A stretch of 64,000 nt of DNA from Rosenbergiella metrosideri (GTDB lineage Bacteria; Pseudomonadota; Gammaproteobacteria; Enterobacterales; Enterobacteriaceae), in the NCBI RefSeq assembly GCF_022602565.1, contig NZ_JALBCV010000005.1:121696-185695 (forward strand). Direction: 5' to 3'. The notes under the pieces are model-generated. The model was not told where the DNA came from and did not search any database. It saw only the letters and a program-made list of their open reading frames with translations. The translations under genes and the position numbers were made by a program. Shown piece after piece: positions 30,775-40,044 of this stretch. Within the stretch, counting starts at the first letter, position 1; the number at the start of each line of letters is the position of its first letter.

Positions 30775-32049
30775 CTAAAGTTGTTGAATTAACCAAGGTA
30801 ACTGCGATAAAGCAAAAAGTACTAATCCAATTAACCCGCCTACCACCGTCCCATTGATACGAATAAACTGTAGATCTTTACCGATATTCATCTCGATCTG
30901 TTCCACTAATAATTTATCGTCCCAGCTTTTAATCGTGTCGCTGATATGGCGGGTTAAGAAACGGGCGCTTTCGGGGCCGACCGTTCGCACAGTTTGCTCG
31001 ATATGTTGATTGAAGGCTTCACGCAGTTGCGGATCACGGCTGAGCGTTTCCCCCATCCAGCCAGCAGCGCGTTGTAGTTGTACACCGATACGTGAATCTT
31101 CATGATCTAAATCGTTAGTTAACCAGCCGCGGAGATCTTGCCAAATCTGACCAATATAAAGGGCGAAGTGCTCATCTTCTTTCAACCATGTCTTCATACG
31201 TACCATACGCTCGGTCATTTTAGGATCATGCTGCAGATTGTGAATAAACAGCTGTACGGCCCGATTAAATGTTCTACGTAGCTGGTGATCGGGATCACTG
31301 GCTACGTCGAGTAAAATCTGATCGGTGAGTTTGGCGACCTTGACGGCTCCTTTTTCGCCTAACCATTCGCTCGAGACCACTCGCGAAATAGTTGGGTATT
31401 CTCGTTGAAACCAAGCGGCTATCTGGCTAGCAACAAATTGGCGGGTCTTGGGTTTTTCAAGCAGCTTAACCACCTGTCTGATAACGGTATCAAGGACGGC
31501 TTGATGGCGATTCTCACGAGTAAGGCTCTCCAATAAGATTATTGCACTATGACGAAAATCGACCTGATCAATAGCGCGATTCACTGCTTGACGAATAAAG
31601 CGGTTAATTGCCTCGTCATTGCTTGCAGTCAGTAATCCGCGCAGCACCGTTTTTAAGGCACGTGCAAAGCGTTGCTGGTTTACAGGCGATGTCAGCCACT
31701 CGGCCATCTTTTGTGAAAGGTCGTGCTGTTTCACTAAGCGAGAAAGCGCTTCTGCATTAAGGAAGCGTTCCTCAACAAATACACCTAAATTATCGGCAAT
31801 ACGCTGTTTATTACGTGGCACAATCGCGGTGTGCCGACTAATAAACGGAATAGGGATGCGGCGAAAGAGCGCACTAACTGCAAACCAGTCGGCTAAGCCA
31901 CCCACCATGGCCGCTTCGGCGACGGACTTAAGGGCTTGTGCACCCAACGTGGGGGGAAGAAATAGACTGAGAATAAAGAGTCCGGTCGCACAAAGCAGCA
32001 GAGATAGCGCGATTCGCTTGGTACGACGGAGTGCATGAGATTTTTGCAT
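30775..32049 (-). CDS. yjiN: DUF445 membrane-associated protein (YjiN family)
   Basis: This 424-aa DUF445 protein has an N-terminal transmembrane helix (about 12-35) and the family motif AAMVGGLADWFAVSALFRR (about 46-64). A long helical region follows, then a C-terminal membrane segment (about 402-420). The length matches E. coli YjiN (426 aa). The function is unknown. It follows yjgR on the same strand with a 57-bp gap. Confidence 0.85.
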   Translation of the reverse strand: MQKSHALRRTKRIALSLLLCATGLFILSLFLPPTLGAQALKSVAEAAMVGGLADWFAVSALFRRIPIPFISRHTAIVPRNKQRIADNLGVFVEERFLNAEALSRLVKQHDLSQKMAEWLTSPVNQQRFARALKTVLRGLLTASNDEAINRFIRQAVNRAIDQVDFRHSAIILLESLTRENRHQAVLDTVIRQVVKLLEKPKTRQFVASQIAAWFQREYPTISRVVSSEWLGEKGAVKVAKLTDQILLDVASDPDHQLRRTFNRAVQLFIHNLQHDPKMTERMVRMKTWLKEDEHFALYIGQIWQDLRGWLTNDLDHEDSRIGVQLQRAAGWMGETLSRDPQLREAFNQHIEQTVRTVGPESARFLTRHISDTIKSWDDKLLVEQIEMNIGKDLQFIRINGTVVGGLIGLVLFALSQLPWLIQQL

Positions 32050-32106
32050 AGCACCTGCTTAGTCAATGTGCGGTGGCAACCAGATGGCTACCACCTGAAA
32101 AATGAC

Positions 32107-33609
32107 CTACTTACGACCTCCGAACAGGCTCCCTAATACGCCGCGAAGGATCTGGTTCGCGACTTGTCGGCCTGCACTTTTTGCCATTCCTTGAACGACA
32201 CCGTCATGGCGTCCTCCACGAGGCCCGGTGTAACCGAACAGGACTTTTTTCACCTCATCCATGATGCCGCCTTCTTCTTTGGCTTCAGCCCGTGGCACCG
32301 ATGCGCTAGATGACTGTTGAGCATCACTATTCGCTACCCCTTTTTGCAGCATTTCAAAGGCTGACTCGCGATCGACTGCCTCATCATATTTACCGTACAG
32401 CGGTGAATGATTAATCAGGCCATTACGTTCATCAGTTGTTAAGGGGCCCATACGGGAACCTGGCGCGATCACCATGGCACGCTGTACCACGCTTGGGCTG
32501 CCTTTTTCATCAAGGAAGGAGATTAGGGCTTCACCTGTGCCGAGAGACTGAATTGCCTCTTCGGTGTCGAACTCCGGATTAGCACGCATGGTATTGGCCG
32601 CCGCTTTCACCGCTTTTTGATCGCGAGGGGTAAAAGCACGTAAGGCATGCTGCACCCGATTTCCGAGTTGCCCCAAGATATTATCGGGAATATCGGAAGG
32701 ACTTTGGCTAACAAAGTAGACGCCGACACCTTTCGAGCGGATCAGACGCATCACTTGCTCGATCTTCTCAAGCAGGACATCGGGCGCGCCGTTAAAGAGC
32801 AGGTGTGCCTCATCGAAGAAGAATACCAGTTTCGGTTTCTCGACATCCCCTACTTCTGGCAACTGCTCGTAGAGCTCAGAGAGCATCCACAGTAAGCTGG
32901 TGGCGTAGAGTTTTGGCATCTGATAAAGCTTTTCTGACGCAAGGATATTGATGACGCCTTTACCTTGATCGTCGGTACGCATCCAATCTTTAATATCTAG
33001 CATCGGCTCGCCAAAAAAGTACTCAGCGCCTTGTTGCTCGAGACTTAATAACCCTCGCTGGATAGCGCCTACCGAGGCACTATTGATATTGCCGTATTCG
33101 GTCGTGAACGTTTTCGCATTATCCCCAACATACTGTGTCAGTGCGCGCAGGTCTTTAAAATCGAGCAGTAATAGCCCTTGTTCGTCGGCAATACGAAAGA
33201 TGATATTAAGAACACCGGTTTGGATCTCGTTAAGGTTCAGCAAGCGAGCGAGGAGTAAAGGCCCCAAGTCGGTCACCGTTGCACGAACGGGGTGCCCCTT
33301 TTCACCGAAGATATCCCAGAAAACGGCCGGATTATTGACGGGTTGCCAGTCTGTCACTCCGATCGCTTCTAACCGTTTGATCAGTTTTTCTGATGCTTCA
33401 CCGGCTGTCGCGACACCACTTAAATCGCCTTTCACATCAGCCATAAAGACGGGAACACCAATTGATGAAAAGGACTCAGCTAATTTTTGCAGGGTAACGG
33501 TTTTGCCTGTCCCCGTCGCGCCAGTAATCAGTCCATGGCGGTTAGCAAGGGCAGGCAGTAAATCGAGTGATAATGCCTTGGTGCATGCAATACGTAGCGG
33601 TTCTGTCAT
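32107..33609 (-). CDS. yjgR: HerA-type ATPase YjgR (DUF853)
   Basis: This is a 500-aa ATPase of the HerA/FtsK superfamily with Walker [11 protein letters not shown] (about 28-37), Walker [13 protein letters not shown] (about 262-273) and an arginine-rich C-terminus. It is close to E. coli YjgR over its whole length; the cellular role is not established. I start it at ATG 33609 (MTEPLRIA), which fits the family better than ATG 33627. Nearby lptG and leuX are the same neighbours as in E. coli. Confidence 0.88.
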   Translation of the reverse strand: MTEPLRIACTKALSLDLLPALANRHGLITGATGTGKTVTLQKLAESFSSIGVPVFMADVKGDLSGVATAGEASEKLIKRLEAIGVTDWQPVNNPAVFWDIFGEKGHPVRATVTDLGPLLLARLLNLNEIQTGVLNIIFRIADEQGLLLLDFKDLRALTQYVGDNAKTFTTEYGNINSASVGAIQRGLLSLEQQGAEYFFGEPMLDIKDWMRTDDQGKGVINILASEKLYQMPKLYATSLLWMLSELYEQLPEVGDVEKPKLVFFFDEAHLLFNGAPDVLLEKIEQVMRLIRSKGVGVYFVSQSPSDIPDNILGQLGNRVQHALRAFTPRDQKAVKAAANTMRANPEFDTEEAIQSLGTGEALISFLDEKGSPSVVQRAMVIAPGSRMGPLTTDERNGLINHSPLYGKYDEAVDRESAFEMLQKGVANSDAQQSSSASVPRAEAKEEGGIMDEVKKVLFGYTGPRGGRHDGVVQGMAKSAGRQVANQILRGVLGSLFGGRK

Positions 33610-33695
33610 AATCAGGGTCTCATCCATGGAAAAATCCTAAGAATGCAATGATCCCCTGTAAGGTGTCAATCGGCAGGATCTGTAATCTAGACTTA

Positions 33696-34379
33696 TCAAT
33701 GTAAATGGGTGGCAACCTCGACGATGCCGTTGATCACAAACTGAATCCCCATACAGACCAACAAGAATCCCATTAAACGGGAGAGCGCTTCAATCCCGCC
33801 TTTACCGATAAGTCGCATGATCGAACCGGAACAGCGCAGCGCTAACCAGAGCATAATAGCCACTAGGACGAAACAGATAACGGGCGCCACCATCAGGATC
33901 CAAGCGGGATAGTCGACCCCCGATTTTACCGACGCCGCAGTACTGATAATGACCGCTAGGGTTCCTGGGCCAGCAGTCCCCGGCATGGCGATTGGCACAA
34001 AGGCGATATTGACGGTCTGGGGGCTATGCGGGGTGGCATCCATCTCGTCTTGTTTATGCTGAACCTCCGGTGCTTCGTGTACCTGCTGCACCGGAAATAG
34101 CATACGAAAACCAACGAAGGCTACAATCATCCCGCCCGCAATACGTAATCCGGGAATGGAGATCCCAAAGGTGTTCAACACCGCGCTTCCCGCAAACCAG
34201 GTGATAAGCATAATGAGGAAAACATAGATCGCCGACTGTAAGGCCTGACGATTACGTTGTTGAAAATTCATATCATCGGCGAGGCTGAGGAACATCGCTA
34301 CTGCAGTCAACGGGTTAGCGAGAGGCAAAAGGATTAGAAGTCCCCAACCGATCGCGTTAAGCAGCGTCATCATAGTCAA
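33696..34379 (-). CDS. marC: MarC-family integral membrane protein
   Basis: This 227-aa inner-membrane protein has about six transmembrane segments, with the family motifs [15 protein letters not shown] near the N-terminus, [18 protein letters not shown] and [16 protein letters not shown]. It matches E. coli MarC closely, including the C-terminal [20 protein letters not shown]. MarC was once linked to multiple antibiotic resistance, but no transport substrate is proven. It is not beside marRAB here. Confidence 0.88.
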   Translation of the reverse strand: MTMMTLLNAIGWGLLILLPLANPLTAVAMFLSLADDMNFQQRNRQALQSAIYVFLIMLITWFAGSAVLNTFGISIPGLRIAGGMIVAFVGFRMLFPVQQVHEAPEVQHKQDEMDATPHSPQTVNIAFVPIAMPGTAGPGTLAVIISTAASVKSGVDYPAWILMVAPVICFVLVAIMLWLALRCSGSIMRLIGKGGIEALSRLMGFLLVCMGIQFVINGIVEVATHLH

Positions 34380-34504
34380 TCCTTAACGAGTGAACAGGTT
34401 TAGTCAGCCTAGAGTGCGGGGAGGGGAGTTGCAATAAGCGGTAAAAAAATTAGGCACAAAACGGCAGTTCACTAGGGCGAGCAGGCGCTCACCCTATAAG
34501 GCGA

Positions 34505-35053
34505 TTACATACCGAGGTATTTTTTACCTTGGTCTAACACAACGTTACAGGCTTTAGTTTTTAACTTTTTCCCCATTTGCGTATTACTCAGGGATTTGAG
34601 ATCGATTTTCTGATTATTACTTGTGGTGAGTAGCCCCTGCAACCCTTGAAGATAACCATTTTCTTGCTGAGTACCAGACGTTTGTGTGGATTGAGTTGAT
34701 TGGCTGGCAGTGTCCGTTAACCCTAATTTACTTTTTAACTGATCCGCCACTGAGCTGACGTTGTTATCAACGATATTGTTTTTCGCACAATATTGCAGAA
34801 TACCCGTAACGTTCGACATGCTATTAGCACTGACCGCGCTATTGCCACCGCCTAGCAGCTGAGTGATCGAGCCGAGGGATAAACCACCATTGGCTGCGGT
34901 GCCTGATGTGCTGGTTTGGCTATTCCCTGAATTATTCATCAAGTCAGAAGCAGTGCTGCTTAGTTTATCCTGCCAGCTTGCGGCGTGGGCGAAAGAGGTG
35001 AAAGCGGCGGTAGCGAAGCCAATCGCAAGAAGAGTTTTAGATGGAGAACGCAT
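34505..35053 (-). CDS. yjjA: DUF2501 periplasmic protein (YjjA family)
   Basis: This is a 182-aa secreted protein with a Sec signal peptide (cleavage after AHA, about residue 25) and a Ser/Asn/Gln-rich low-complexity stretch (about 30-60). A conserved C-terminal part follows, with ILQYCAKNN and KLKTKACNVVLDQGKKYL; its two cysteines may form a disulphide. It aligns with E. coli YjjA. The function is unknown. Confidence 0.82.
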   Translation of the reverse strand: MRSPSKTLLAIGFATAAFTSFAHAASWQDKLSSTASDLMNNSGNSQTSTSGTAANGGLSLGSITQLLGGGNSAVSANSMSNVTGILQYCAKNNIVDNNVSSVADQLKSKLGLTDTASQSTQSTQTSGTQQENGYLQGLQGLLTTSNNQKIDLKSLSNTQMGKKLKTKACNVVLDQGKKYLGM

Positions 35054-35242
35054 AATGTTGCCTCATTGCAGTAGATAGGAAGTCCAATAGTGATTAAGGA
35101 CGTTGTAGCAAATTAAGTTCAGAATTTCTAACCTAAGCCTAGCCCTATCGGAATCATCTGTCTAACTAGCCTTTCTGCAGCGGCCAAGAAAAACGAGTCG
35201 CCGTTTTTTTCAGCAATCGAACACAACTTGACGTTAATCCCC

Positions 35243-35270
35243 TTGCGCGCATCGGTCAGGTAGGTATAAT
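35243..35270 (+). promoter_or_regulatory. leuX promoter
   Basis: TTGCGC (35243-35248) and TATAAT (35265-35270) are 16 bp apart and followed by a GC-rich discriminator (CGGCCACG). That is typical of stringently controlled stable-RNA promoters. Transcription would start about 20 bp before the tRNA. Confidence 0.65.
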
Positions 35271-35297
35271 CGGCCACGTTTACACATCCCCTTCAGT

Positions 35298-35383
35298 GCC
35301 GAAGTGGCGAAATCGGTAGACGCAGTTGATTCAAAATCAACCGCCCTTTGGGTGTGCCGGTTCAAGTCCGGCCTTCGGCACCA
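35298..35383 (+). tRNA. leuX: tRNA-Leu (CAA)
   Basis: This is an 86-nt class II tRNA with a long variable arm, acceptor stem GCCGAAG/CTTCGGC, discriminator A and an encoded CCA. The anticodon loop TTCAAAA gives anticodon CAA. Its position next to the yjgR region identifies it as leuX, a well-known integration site for islands in E. coli. The gene is intact after insertion because the element's attachment core restores its 3' end. Confidence 0.96.
35366..35383 (+). repeat. attL core within leuX 3' end
   Basis: GTCCGGCCTTCGGCACCA covers the T-arm 3' side, acceptor strand and CCA of leuX. It is repeated with one base missing at 59821-59837, which marks the other end of the island. Confidence 0.75.
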
Positions 35384-35396
35384 TCGGAACATCAAT

Positions 35397-35421
35397 AGAC
35401 GTCAACGGACGTCTTTTTTTG
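35397..35421 (+). terminator. leuX intrinsic terminator
   Basis: The stem AGACGTC-AACG-GACGTCT is followed by seven further Ts, 13 bp after the tRNA. It lies inside the island, so the element supplies its own terminator for leuX. Confidence 0.88.
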
Positions 35422-35505
35422 TGTCTGAAATCAAGTCACCGCAAGGCTTTCCACGATTTTCACCTCAACTGAAGTCAATCTGAGTTACCCCACATCAACA
35501 TGCTT

Positions 35506-35557
35506 GTGAGTATAGAACCGAGTATATATGCTGGTTCGATATTGCTTATATACTCAC
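35506..35557. repeat. Candidate integrase arm-binding sites near attL
   Basis: GTGAGTATA occurs at 35506-35514, a partial GAGTATAT at 35520-35527, and the inverted copy TATACTCAC at 35549-35557, just ahead of the integrase start. The same motif recurs next to attR at 59741-59760. Clustering at both ends but not elsewhere that I noticed fits arm-type sites for the island integrase; the sites also overlap the likely integrase promoter. Confidence 0.6.
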
Positions 35558-35583
35558 GGCAGTACTATGGAAGGATAGCCGCT

Positions 35584-36855
35584 ATGGCACTGACAGATAC
35601 TAAGGTTCGTTCTGCTAAATCTGAGGAAAAAGAGTATTCACTTGTTGATGGTGATGGCATGTTTTTGCTGATTCACCCCAATGGCTCAAAATATTGGCGT
35701 TTCCGCTTTCGCTTAGGTGGTAAACAGCATTTGATGGCGTTCGGCGTTTACCCGGATGTTTCGCTGGCGGATGCCAGGAAGAAAAGGGAAGAGGCCAGAA
35801 AGCTAGTAGCTGCTGGTATCGATCCTCGTGAGCATAAACGTGCTGTGAAAGAAGAGCAGGCGAAAGAGATTATTACTTTCGAGAAGGTTGCCAGAGAGTG
35901 GCTCGTGACCAACCAAAAATGGTCGGAAGATCATGCTAATCGCGTAAAAAAGAGCCTGGAGGATAACATCTTCCCGGCAATTGGTACTCGCAACATCGCT
36001 GAACTGGGTACCCGCGATCTGTTAATTCCCATTAAAGCCGTAGAGACATCTGGACGTCTTGAAGTGGCTTCCCGTCTTCAACAGCGCACCACGGCTATCA
36101 TGCGTTATGCAGTGCAAAGTGGTTTAATTGATTACAACCCAGCGCAAGAGATGGCGGGGGCGGTAGCTTCCAGTAATCGGCAGCATCGTCCTGCGTTGGA
36201 GTTAAAGCGTATCCCTGAGTTACTTGAGAAAATAGACGGCTATACCGGCAGGCCGCTAACCCGCTGGGCAACGGAACTTACTCTACTTATTTTCATTCGT
36301 TCCAGTGAGCTGCGTTTTGCTCGCTGGTCAGAGATCGATTTTGAAACGTCGATGTGGACTATCCCGCCTGAGCGAGAGCCTATTCCTGGCGTGAAACATT
36401 CTCAGCGAGGATCAAAGATGCGTACACCTCATCTGGTGCCGCTTTCAAATCAGGCACTGGCGATTCTGAAGCAGATAAAACAGTTTTGTGGTGATAAGCA
36501 TGAGCTGATTTTTATTGGCGATCACGATCCGCGTAAGCCAATGAGTGAAAACACCGTAAACAGTGCGCTACGGGTGATGGGATATGATACTAAGGTTGAG
36601 GTTTGCGGTCACGGTTTTCGTACTATGGCCTGTAGTTCGTTGATTGAGTCAGGGTTATGGTCGAAGGATGCGGTAGAACGGCAGATGAGTCATATGGAAC
36701 GCAATTCGGTGCGAGCAGCGTATATTCATAAAGCGGAACATCTGGATGAACGCAAGCTGATGTTGCAGTGGTGGGCGGATTTTCTGGATGCGAATCGGGA
36801 GAGAGCGATTACGCCTTTTGACTATGCGAAGATCAATCGGGGTAATGGCGTGTGA
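35584..36855 (+). CDS. int: P4-type tyrosine integrase of island 1
   Basis: This is a 423-aa tyrosine recombinase of the P4 family. It has the N-terminal DUF4102 arm-binding domain (MALTDTKVRSAK..., KYWRFRFRLGGKQHLMAFGVYP), a core-binding SAM-like domain (about 100-190) and a catalytic domain. Catalytic residues are visible as RSSELRFARWSE (first Arg), HGFRTMA (His-x-x-Arg) and the tyrosine in RAAYIHKAEHLDERKLM near the C-terminus. The start is ATG 35584 behind GGAAGG; an earlier frame start at 35500 runs through the presumed arm sites. It should recombine at leuX. Confidence 0.93.
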   Translation: MALTDTKVRSAKSEEKEYSLVDGDGMFLLIHPNGSKYWRFRFRLGGKQHLMAFGVYPDVSLADARKKREEARKLVAAGIDPREHKRAVKEEQAKEIITFEKVAREWLVTNQKWSEDHANRVKKSLEDNIFPAIGTRNIAELGTRDLLIPIKAVETSGRLEVASRLQQRTTAIMRYAVQSGLIDYNPAQEMAGAVASSNRQHRPALELKRIPELLEKIDGYTGRPLTRWATELTLLIFIRSSELRFARWSEIDFETSMWTIPPEREPIPGVKHSQRGSKMRTPHLVPLSNQALAILKQIKQFCGDKHELIFIGDHDPRKPMSENTVNSALRVMGYDTKVEVCGHGFRTMACSSLIESGLWSKDAVERQMSHMERNSVRAAYIHKAEHLDERKLMLQWWADFLDANRERAITPFDYAKINRGNGV

Positions 36856-36896
36856 GTTGAATGCCTTTATTTCTCGGTTAATGTTTAAATTAAAAT

Positions 36897-36939
36897 GACC
36901 AACCAGCCCGCTTAGGACTGGTTGGTCGCTGTATTTTTT
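36897..36939 (+). terminator. Integrase gene terminator
   Basis: A perfect 10-bp stem, GACCAACCAG/CTGGTTGGTC, with an 11-base loop is followed by GCTGTATTTTTTA, 41 bp after the integrase. Confidence 0.75.
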
Positions 36940-37070
36940 ACCGTTGTTATCAGAATTCCATCTGCCAAGTACAGATCCTCCAGACAAAAAGGATGTCTGC
37001 AATAATGCCTTGAATGTACATATAGTTGCGAGCATCATCGCAAACATGTGCTCATGGATTCTTCAACGCA

Positions 37071-37946
37071 ATGACCTCTGACAAAACCCTAAAGCAAGCG
37101 ATATCAAATATTACTATCTGGCGCAAAGGCGAACAGCGTGCGCCACATAAACCATTATTGCTGCTGCACGTCCTCTCACACTATCGTCAGGGTCACGATC
37201 GCCTGTTTAACTATGGTTCTGAAATCTACGAGCCCCTGTTGGATCTCCTGGAACGTTATGGACCGCAGCGCCGTGACCTGCGCCCGGACATGCCGTTCTG
37301 GCGTCTAAAGGGCGATGGCTTTTGGGAACTACAAAACGCGGAACTGTGCTCAACCAACGGTAGTCGCCAGCCGCCTCGACGTGAACTCACTGAATATAAT
37401 GTCGCAGGTGGATTTGATACCGACAATTTTGCGTTGGTGGCAAAAAATCACAGGTTAATTGATACGCTGGCGCAACAGCTCCTAGAGGCGCATTTCCCGG
37501 CCAGTATTCAGGAAGACATCGCTGACGAGATGGGTTTTGATATTCGCACCTCTCTCCGTCAACGCGATCCGAAGTTCCGCCAGATGGTTCTACGTGCTTA
37601 CAATTATCAGTGCGCGATCTGCGGTTTCAACATGCGCCACGACAATGCGCCGATTGCTCTGGAAGCTGCCCATATCAGATGGAAGCAGCATCATGGCCCT
37701 TGTGAAGTACCTAATGGTCTAGCGCTGTGTGCGATCCATCATAAAGCGTTTGATCGTGGTTCAATTGGTTTGGATGAAAATATGCGTGTGATGGTTTCCG
37801 ACGCGGTAAATGGTGGTGGGGTGGTACAGAGTCTGTTCTGGGATTTTGCGGGAAAGGCGATTGCGTTGCCACCGATTAAAGAAAATTATCCGGGCGAGCG
37901 GTTTGTAGAGTGGCATAGGGAAGAGGTGTTCAGAAGAGAATATTGA
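37071..37946 (+). CDS. SBD-HNH endonuclease (phosphorothioated-DNA restriction type)
   Basis: This 291-aa protein has an N-terminal sulfur-binding-domain-like region (about 5-160) whose hallmark RAPHKPLLLLHVL (23-35) is shared with McrA-type phosphorothioate readers, plus PFWRLKGDGFWEL. An HNH domain follows: C181-x2-C184, H201 in LEAAHIRWKQHH, N215 in VPNGLALC, C220 and H223/H224, finishing with AFDRGSIGL. The family cuts DNA carrying phosphorothioate (dnd) modification or some modified cytosines. No dnd genes are in the window, so it would act as a stand-alone type IV restriction enzyme. The start at ATG 37071 has a weak ribosome site; TTG 37026 is an alternative. Confidence 0.8.
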   Translation: MTSDKTLKQAISNITIWRKGEQRAPHKPLLLLHVLSHYRQGHDRLFNYGSEIYEPLLDLLERYGPQRRDLRPDMPFWRLKGDGFWELQNAELCSTNGSRQPPRRELTEYNVAGGFDTDNFALVAKNHRLIDTLAQQLLEAHFPASIQEDIADEMGFDIRTSLRQRDPKFRQMVLRAYNYQCAICGFNMRHDNAPIALEAAHIRWKQHHGPCEVPNGLALCAIHHKAFDRGSIGLDENMRVMVSDAVNGGGVVQSLFWDFAGKAIALPPIKENYPGERFVEWHREEVFRREY

Positions 37947-38074
37947 TCTGGGGTAGGGCAGTTATTTTGCGTGTGGTATCCAAACTATTCAGCTGTATTA
38001 GCTCAGATTTTACCTGACACATGTATTGCACAGAGCTAATACAGCTAAACCTAATCTGAAAGGCCGTTCTATGC

Positions 38075-39292
38075 TGTGAGTTCAACTGATGGATGCAACA
38101 CACTTATTAAACCGCTCTGCGGGTGATTCATAGTCTAGCGTTATTCTCGGCCTTTCGTTGAGCTGTCTGGCAACACTGTTTAGTCTTTGCTGGCTGTGAA
38201 CCGATAAGTCAGTTCCTTTCGGAAAATACTGTCTGAGTAATCTGTTTGTATTTTCATTTGAGCCGCGTTGCCAGGGGGATTGAGGAGCGCAGAAATAAAT
38301 CTGTATGTCTGTCGTTATAGTAAACCGGGTGTGGCTGGTTATTTCAGCGCCTCGATCCCATGTTAGTGTTTTATAAAGCTCAACAGGTAACTCTCGTACT
38401 TGTTTGATGAGTGCAGATATAACAGTTATGGTCTTGTTGTCCCTGACTTTGGCCAGTATAACAAAACGGTAATGACGCTCTACGAGGGTGACGATATAGG
38501 AGTTTTTCGAGCCTTGGATCAGATCACCTTCCCAGTGACCAAGTATGGCTCTGTCTGCGACTTCTGGTGGCCTTTCGCTGATAGGTATCGAATTCGGAAT
38601 TTTCCCTAATCCTTTCCATTTAAGCGATGATGTCTGGATCTACGCACGACTCTTCTGCTTCTGAGGCATTGCTGCAGTTCTTTTTTTAATGCACCCCGGG
38701 TTTGTATAAAAAGCGTTTTATATATCGTTTCGTGTGACACATGCATTTCCTGATTATCCGGATAACAGCGTTTCAGCCAGCCAGCGATCTGCTCCGGCGA
38801 CCAGTTCTGATGCATCTTCTCTGCAATGATGTTACACAATGCGGGGCTTTCAATTAGCTTGCAAAGTTTTGGTCTCAGAGCATTTTCCCACGCAGCAGTA
38901 TCGGCTTTTGCTGCCCGGTATTTTTTTGCACCGCCGTGCCTCCTGATCTCGCGGCTAATCGTTGAAGGGACTCTTGATAATTTGGCAGCGATGTCCCTGA
39001 TGCTGCATTTTGCTACCAATCCTCTGGATATCTCCTCTCTTTCATCAAGCGAAAGCGCTAAACGGTGCCGTTTTCGCACGGGGGGACGATAGCCACCTGT
39101 TTGGTGGATTGTAGGCATAATAGAAGAGTGAAATCTGTCGAACATTCTGGCGATATCATGCAGGGAATCACCTTGCTTGTATCTGTCCCAGATAATCGCC
39201 TTTTGTTCAGACGTGTAGTAAATGCGAGTTCTTCGTTTCATGGCAACGCCCCTTGATCAAGGATAGCGTTGCATCGACCCATTGAACTCACA
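38075..39292 (-). mobile_element. IS30-family insertion sequence
   Basis: A 1218-bp element has terminal inverted repeats of about 25 bp: TGTGAGTTCAACTGATGG on the left and the complement of TGTGAGTTCAATGGGTCG on the right, both continuing to ATGCAAC. It is flanked by a possible 2-bp target duplication GC (38073-38074 and 39293-39294), as IS30 elements produce. It carries one transposase gene, frameshifted. It has inserted into the remains of an IS5-family transposase gene. Confidence 0.88.
38082..39241 (-). pseudogene. IS30-family transposase, frameshifted
   Basis: The first part (39241-38606) encodes the N-terminal HTH regions (EQKAIIWDRYKQGDSLHDIA and RDIAAKLSRVPSTISREIRRHGG) and stops after RLNGKD. 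The rest continues in another frame from about 38620 to TGA at 38082, with the DDE catalytic core: AILGHWEGDLIQG (Asp), LTWDRGAEI (Asp) and QRGSNENTNRLLRQYFPKGT (Glu). The total length is one base short of an intact frame of about 386 codons, so a single-base deletion near AAATGGAAAGGATTAG inactivates it. IS30 elements normally need no programmed frameshift. Confidence 0.88.
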
Positions 39293-39294
39293 GC

Positions 39295-39514
39295 TAGGAG
39301 CGGACGTAAGAACTAAAACGTACCGCGAGGTATCTATGCCAGAGCGAGTAGCGCTGAGGTCGTCCCCGTGAAGAAGGCGTTGCTGACAAATACCAGCCCT
39401 GAACGGCCTCATCACCCAGCCAGAAAGTGATGTCGCTACGGTTAATCGGGGCTCTGTTGTTGATACGCCATTTGGCGATTTTGAAAATTCTGCTTTGCTG
39501 ATGCAAGTTACCAA
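39295..39514 (-). pseudogene. IS5-family (IS903-like) transposase fragment
   Basis: The minus strand encodes the start of an IS5-family transposase: FKIAKWRINNRAPINRSD, then TFWLGDEAVQGWY and RGRPQRYS. These match the W-N-A-R-WL-W-RGRP pattern at the N-terminus of IS903-type enzymes. The sequence loses frame after RYS and ends at the IS30 junction. It is a relic without visible ends. Confidence 0.65.
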
Positions 39515-39694
39515 ATTGATAGCTGTACGGTCGATAGTCTACGGCAGTTCAAACAAATTGTTGAATCATGTGGAGGAAAAATCCAAGTTCATGTTGAACT
39601 ACCAGACGGCCCAAGCCACGGTTTCAAGCTGTGATATTCCTACTTTCACATGTGAAAGCTCATCCTCTACCAGTTTCTGTCTAAAAAATCATCC

Positions 39695-39749
39695 TTAACA
39701 ATAAAAATTCAAGGTTAAATTGAATTTTTATTGTTAATAAGGCTAAAAT
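39695..39749 (+). promoter_or_regulatory. 18-bp perfect inverted repeat overlapping a promoter for the hsd operon
   Basis: TTAACAATAAAAATTCAA (39695-39712) and its exact complement (39720-39737) flank a 7-bp centre. TTGAAT (39720-39725) inside the right arm and TAAAAT (39744-39749), 18 bp apart, form a plausible promoter 33 bp before the HTH gene. An operator overlapping the -35 element in front of a small HTH gene suggests autoregulation. No T tract follows, so it is not a normal terminator. Confidence 0.6.
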
Positions 39750-39781
39750 CAGTTTAAACAGGGCCAACCCAGAGCAAAGAA

Positions 39782-39985
39782 ATGATACGTTGCCATCTCG
39801 CCCGCCTAATGGGGGAGCGGAAAATGAAGATCTCAGACGTTTTACGAGAGACAGGGCTTAGCCGCAATACAGTGACCCTGATGTACAAGGAAACAGCTCA
39901 AAAGATAGATATCGAGGCATTGGATAAGCTCTGCCAGCTCTTTGCTTGTGAAGTGGCGGATATACTGGAATTCACAGATGAATAG
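39782..39985 (+). CDS. Small Cro/C1-type HTH regulator
   Basis: This is a 67-aa single-domain HTH protein of the YozG type (HTH_26-like): MIRCHLARLMGERKMKISDV, then ETGLSRNTVTLMYKE as the recognition region and LDKLCQLFACEVADILEF. It lies 59 bp upstream of hsdR on the same strand and just after the inverted repeat. It probably controls the restriction operon, as small controller proteins do for some R-M systems; that role is inferred from position. A palindrome ACACGTGT (39990-39997) lies between it and hsdR. Confidence 0.75.
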   Translation: MIRCHLARLMGERKMKISDVLRETGLSRNTVTLMYKETAQKIDIEALDKLCQLFACEVADILEFTDE

Positions 39986-40044
39986 CGTAACACGTGTAGA
40001 GACACCCTATGCCCGCGACGTATCAAAATCATTAGGTGTAACCC

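Noticed and set aside
39495..39698. 67-codon frame before the 18-bp inverted repeat
   Set aside because: No ribosome site, Ser-rich random-looking composition and ends inside the operator region.
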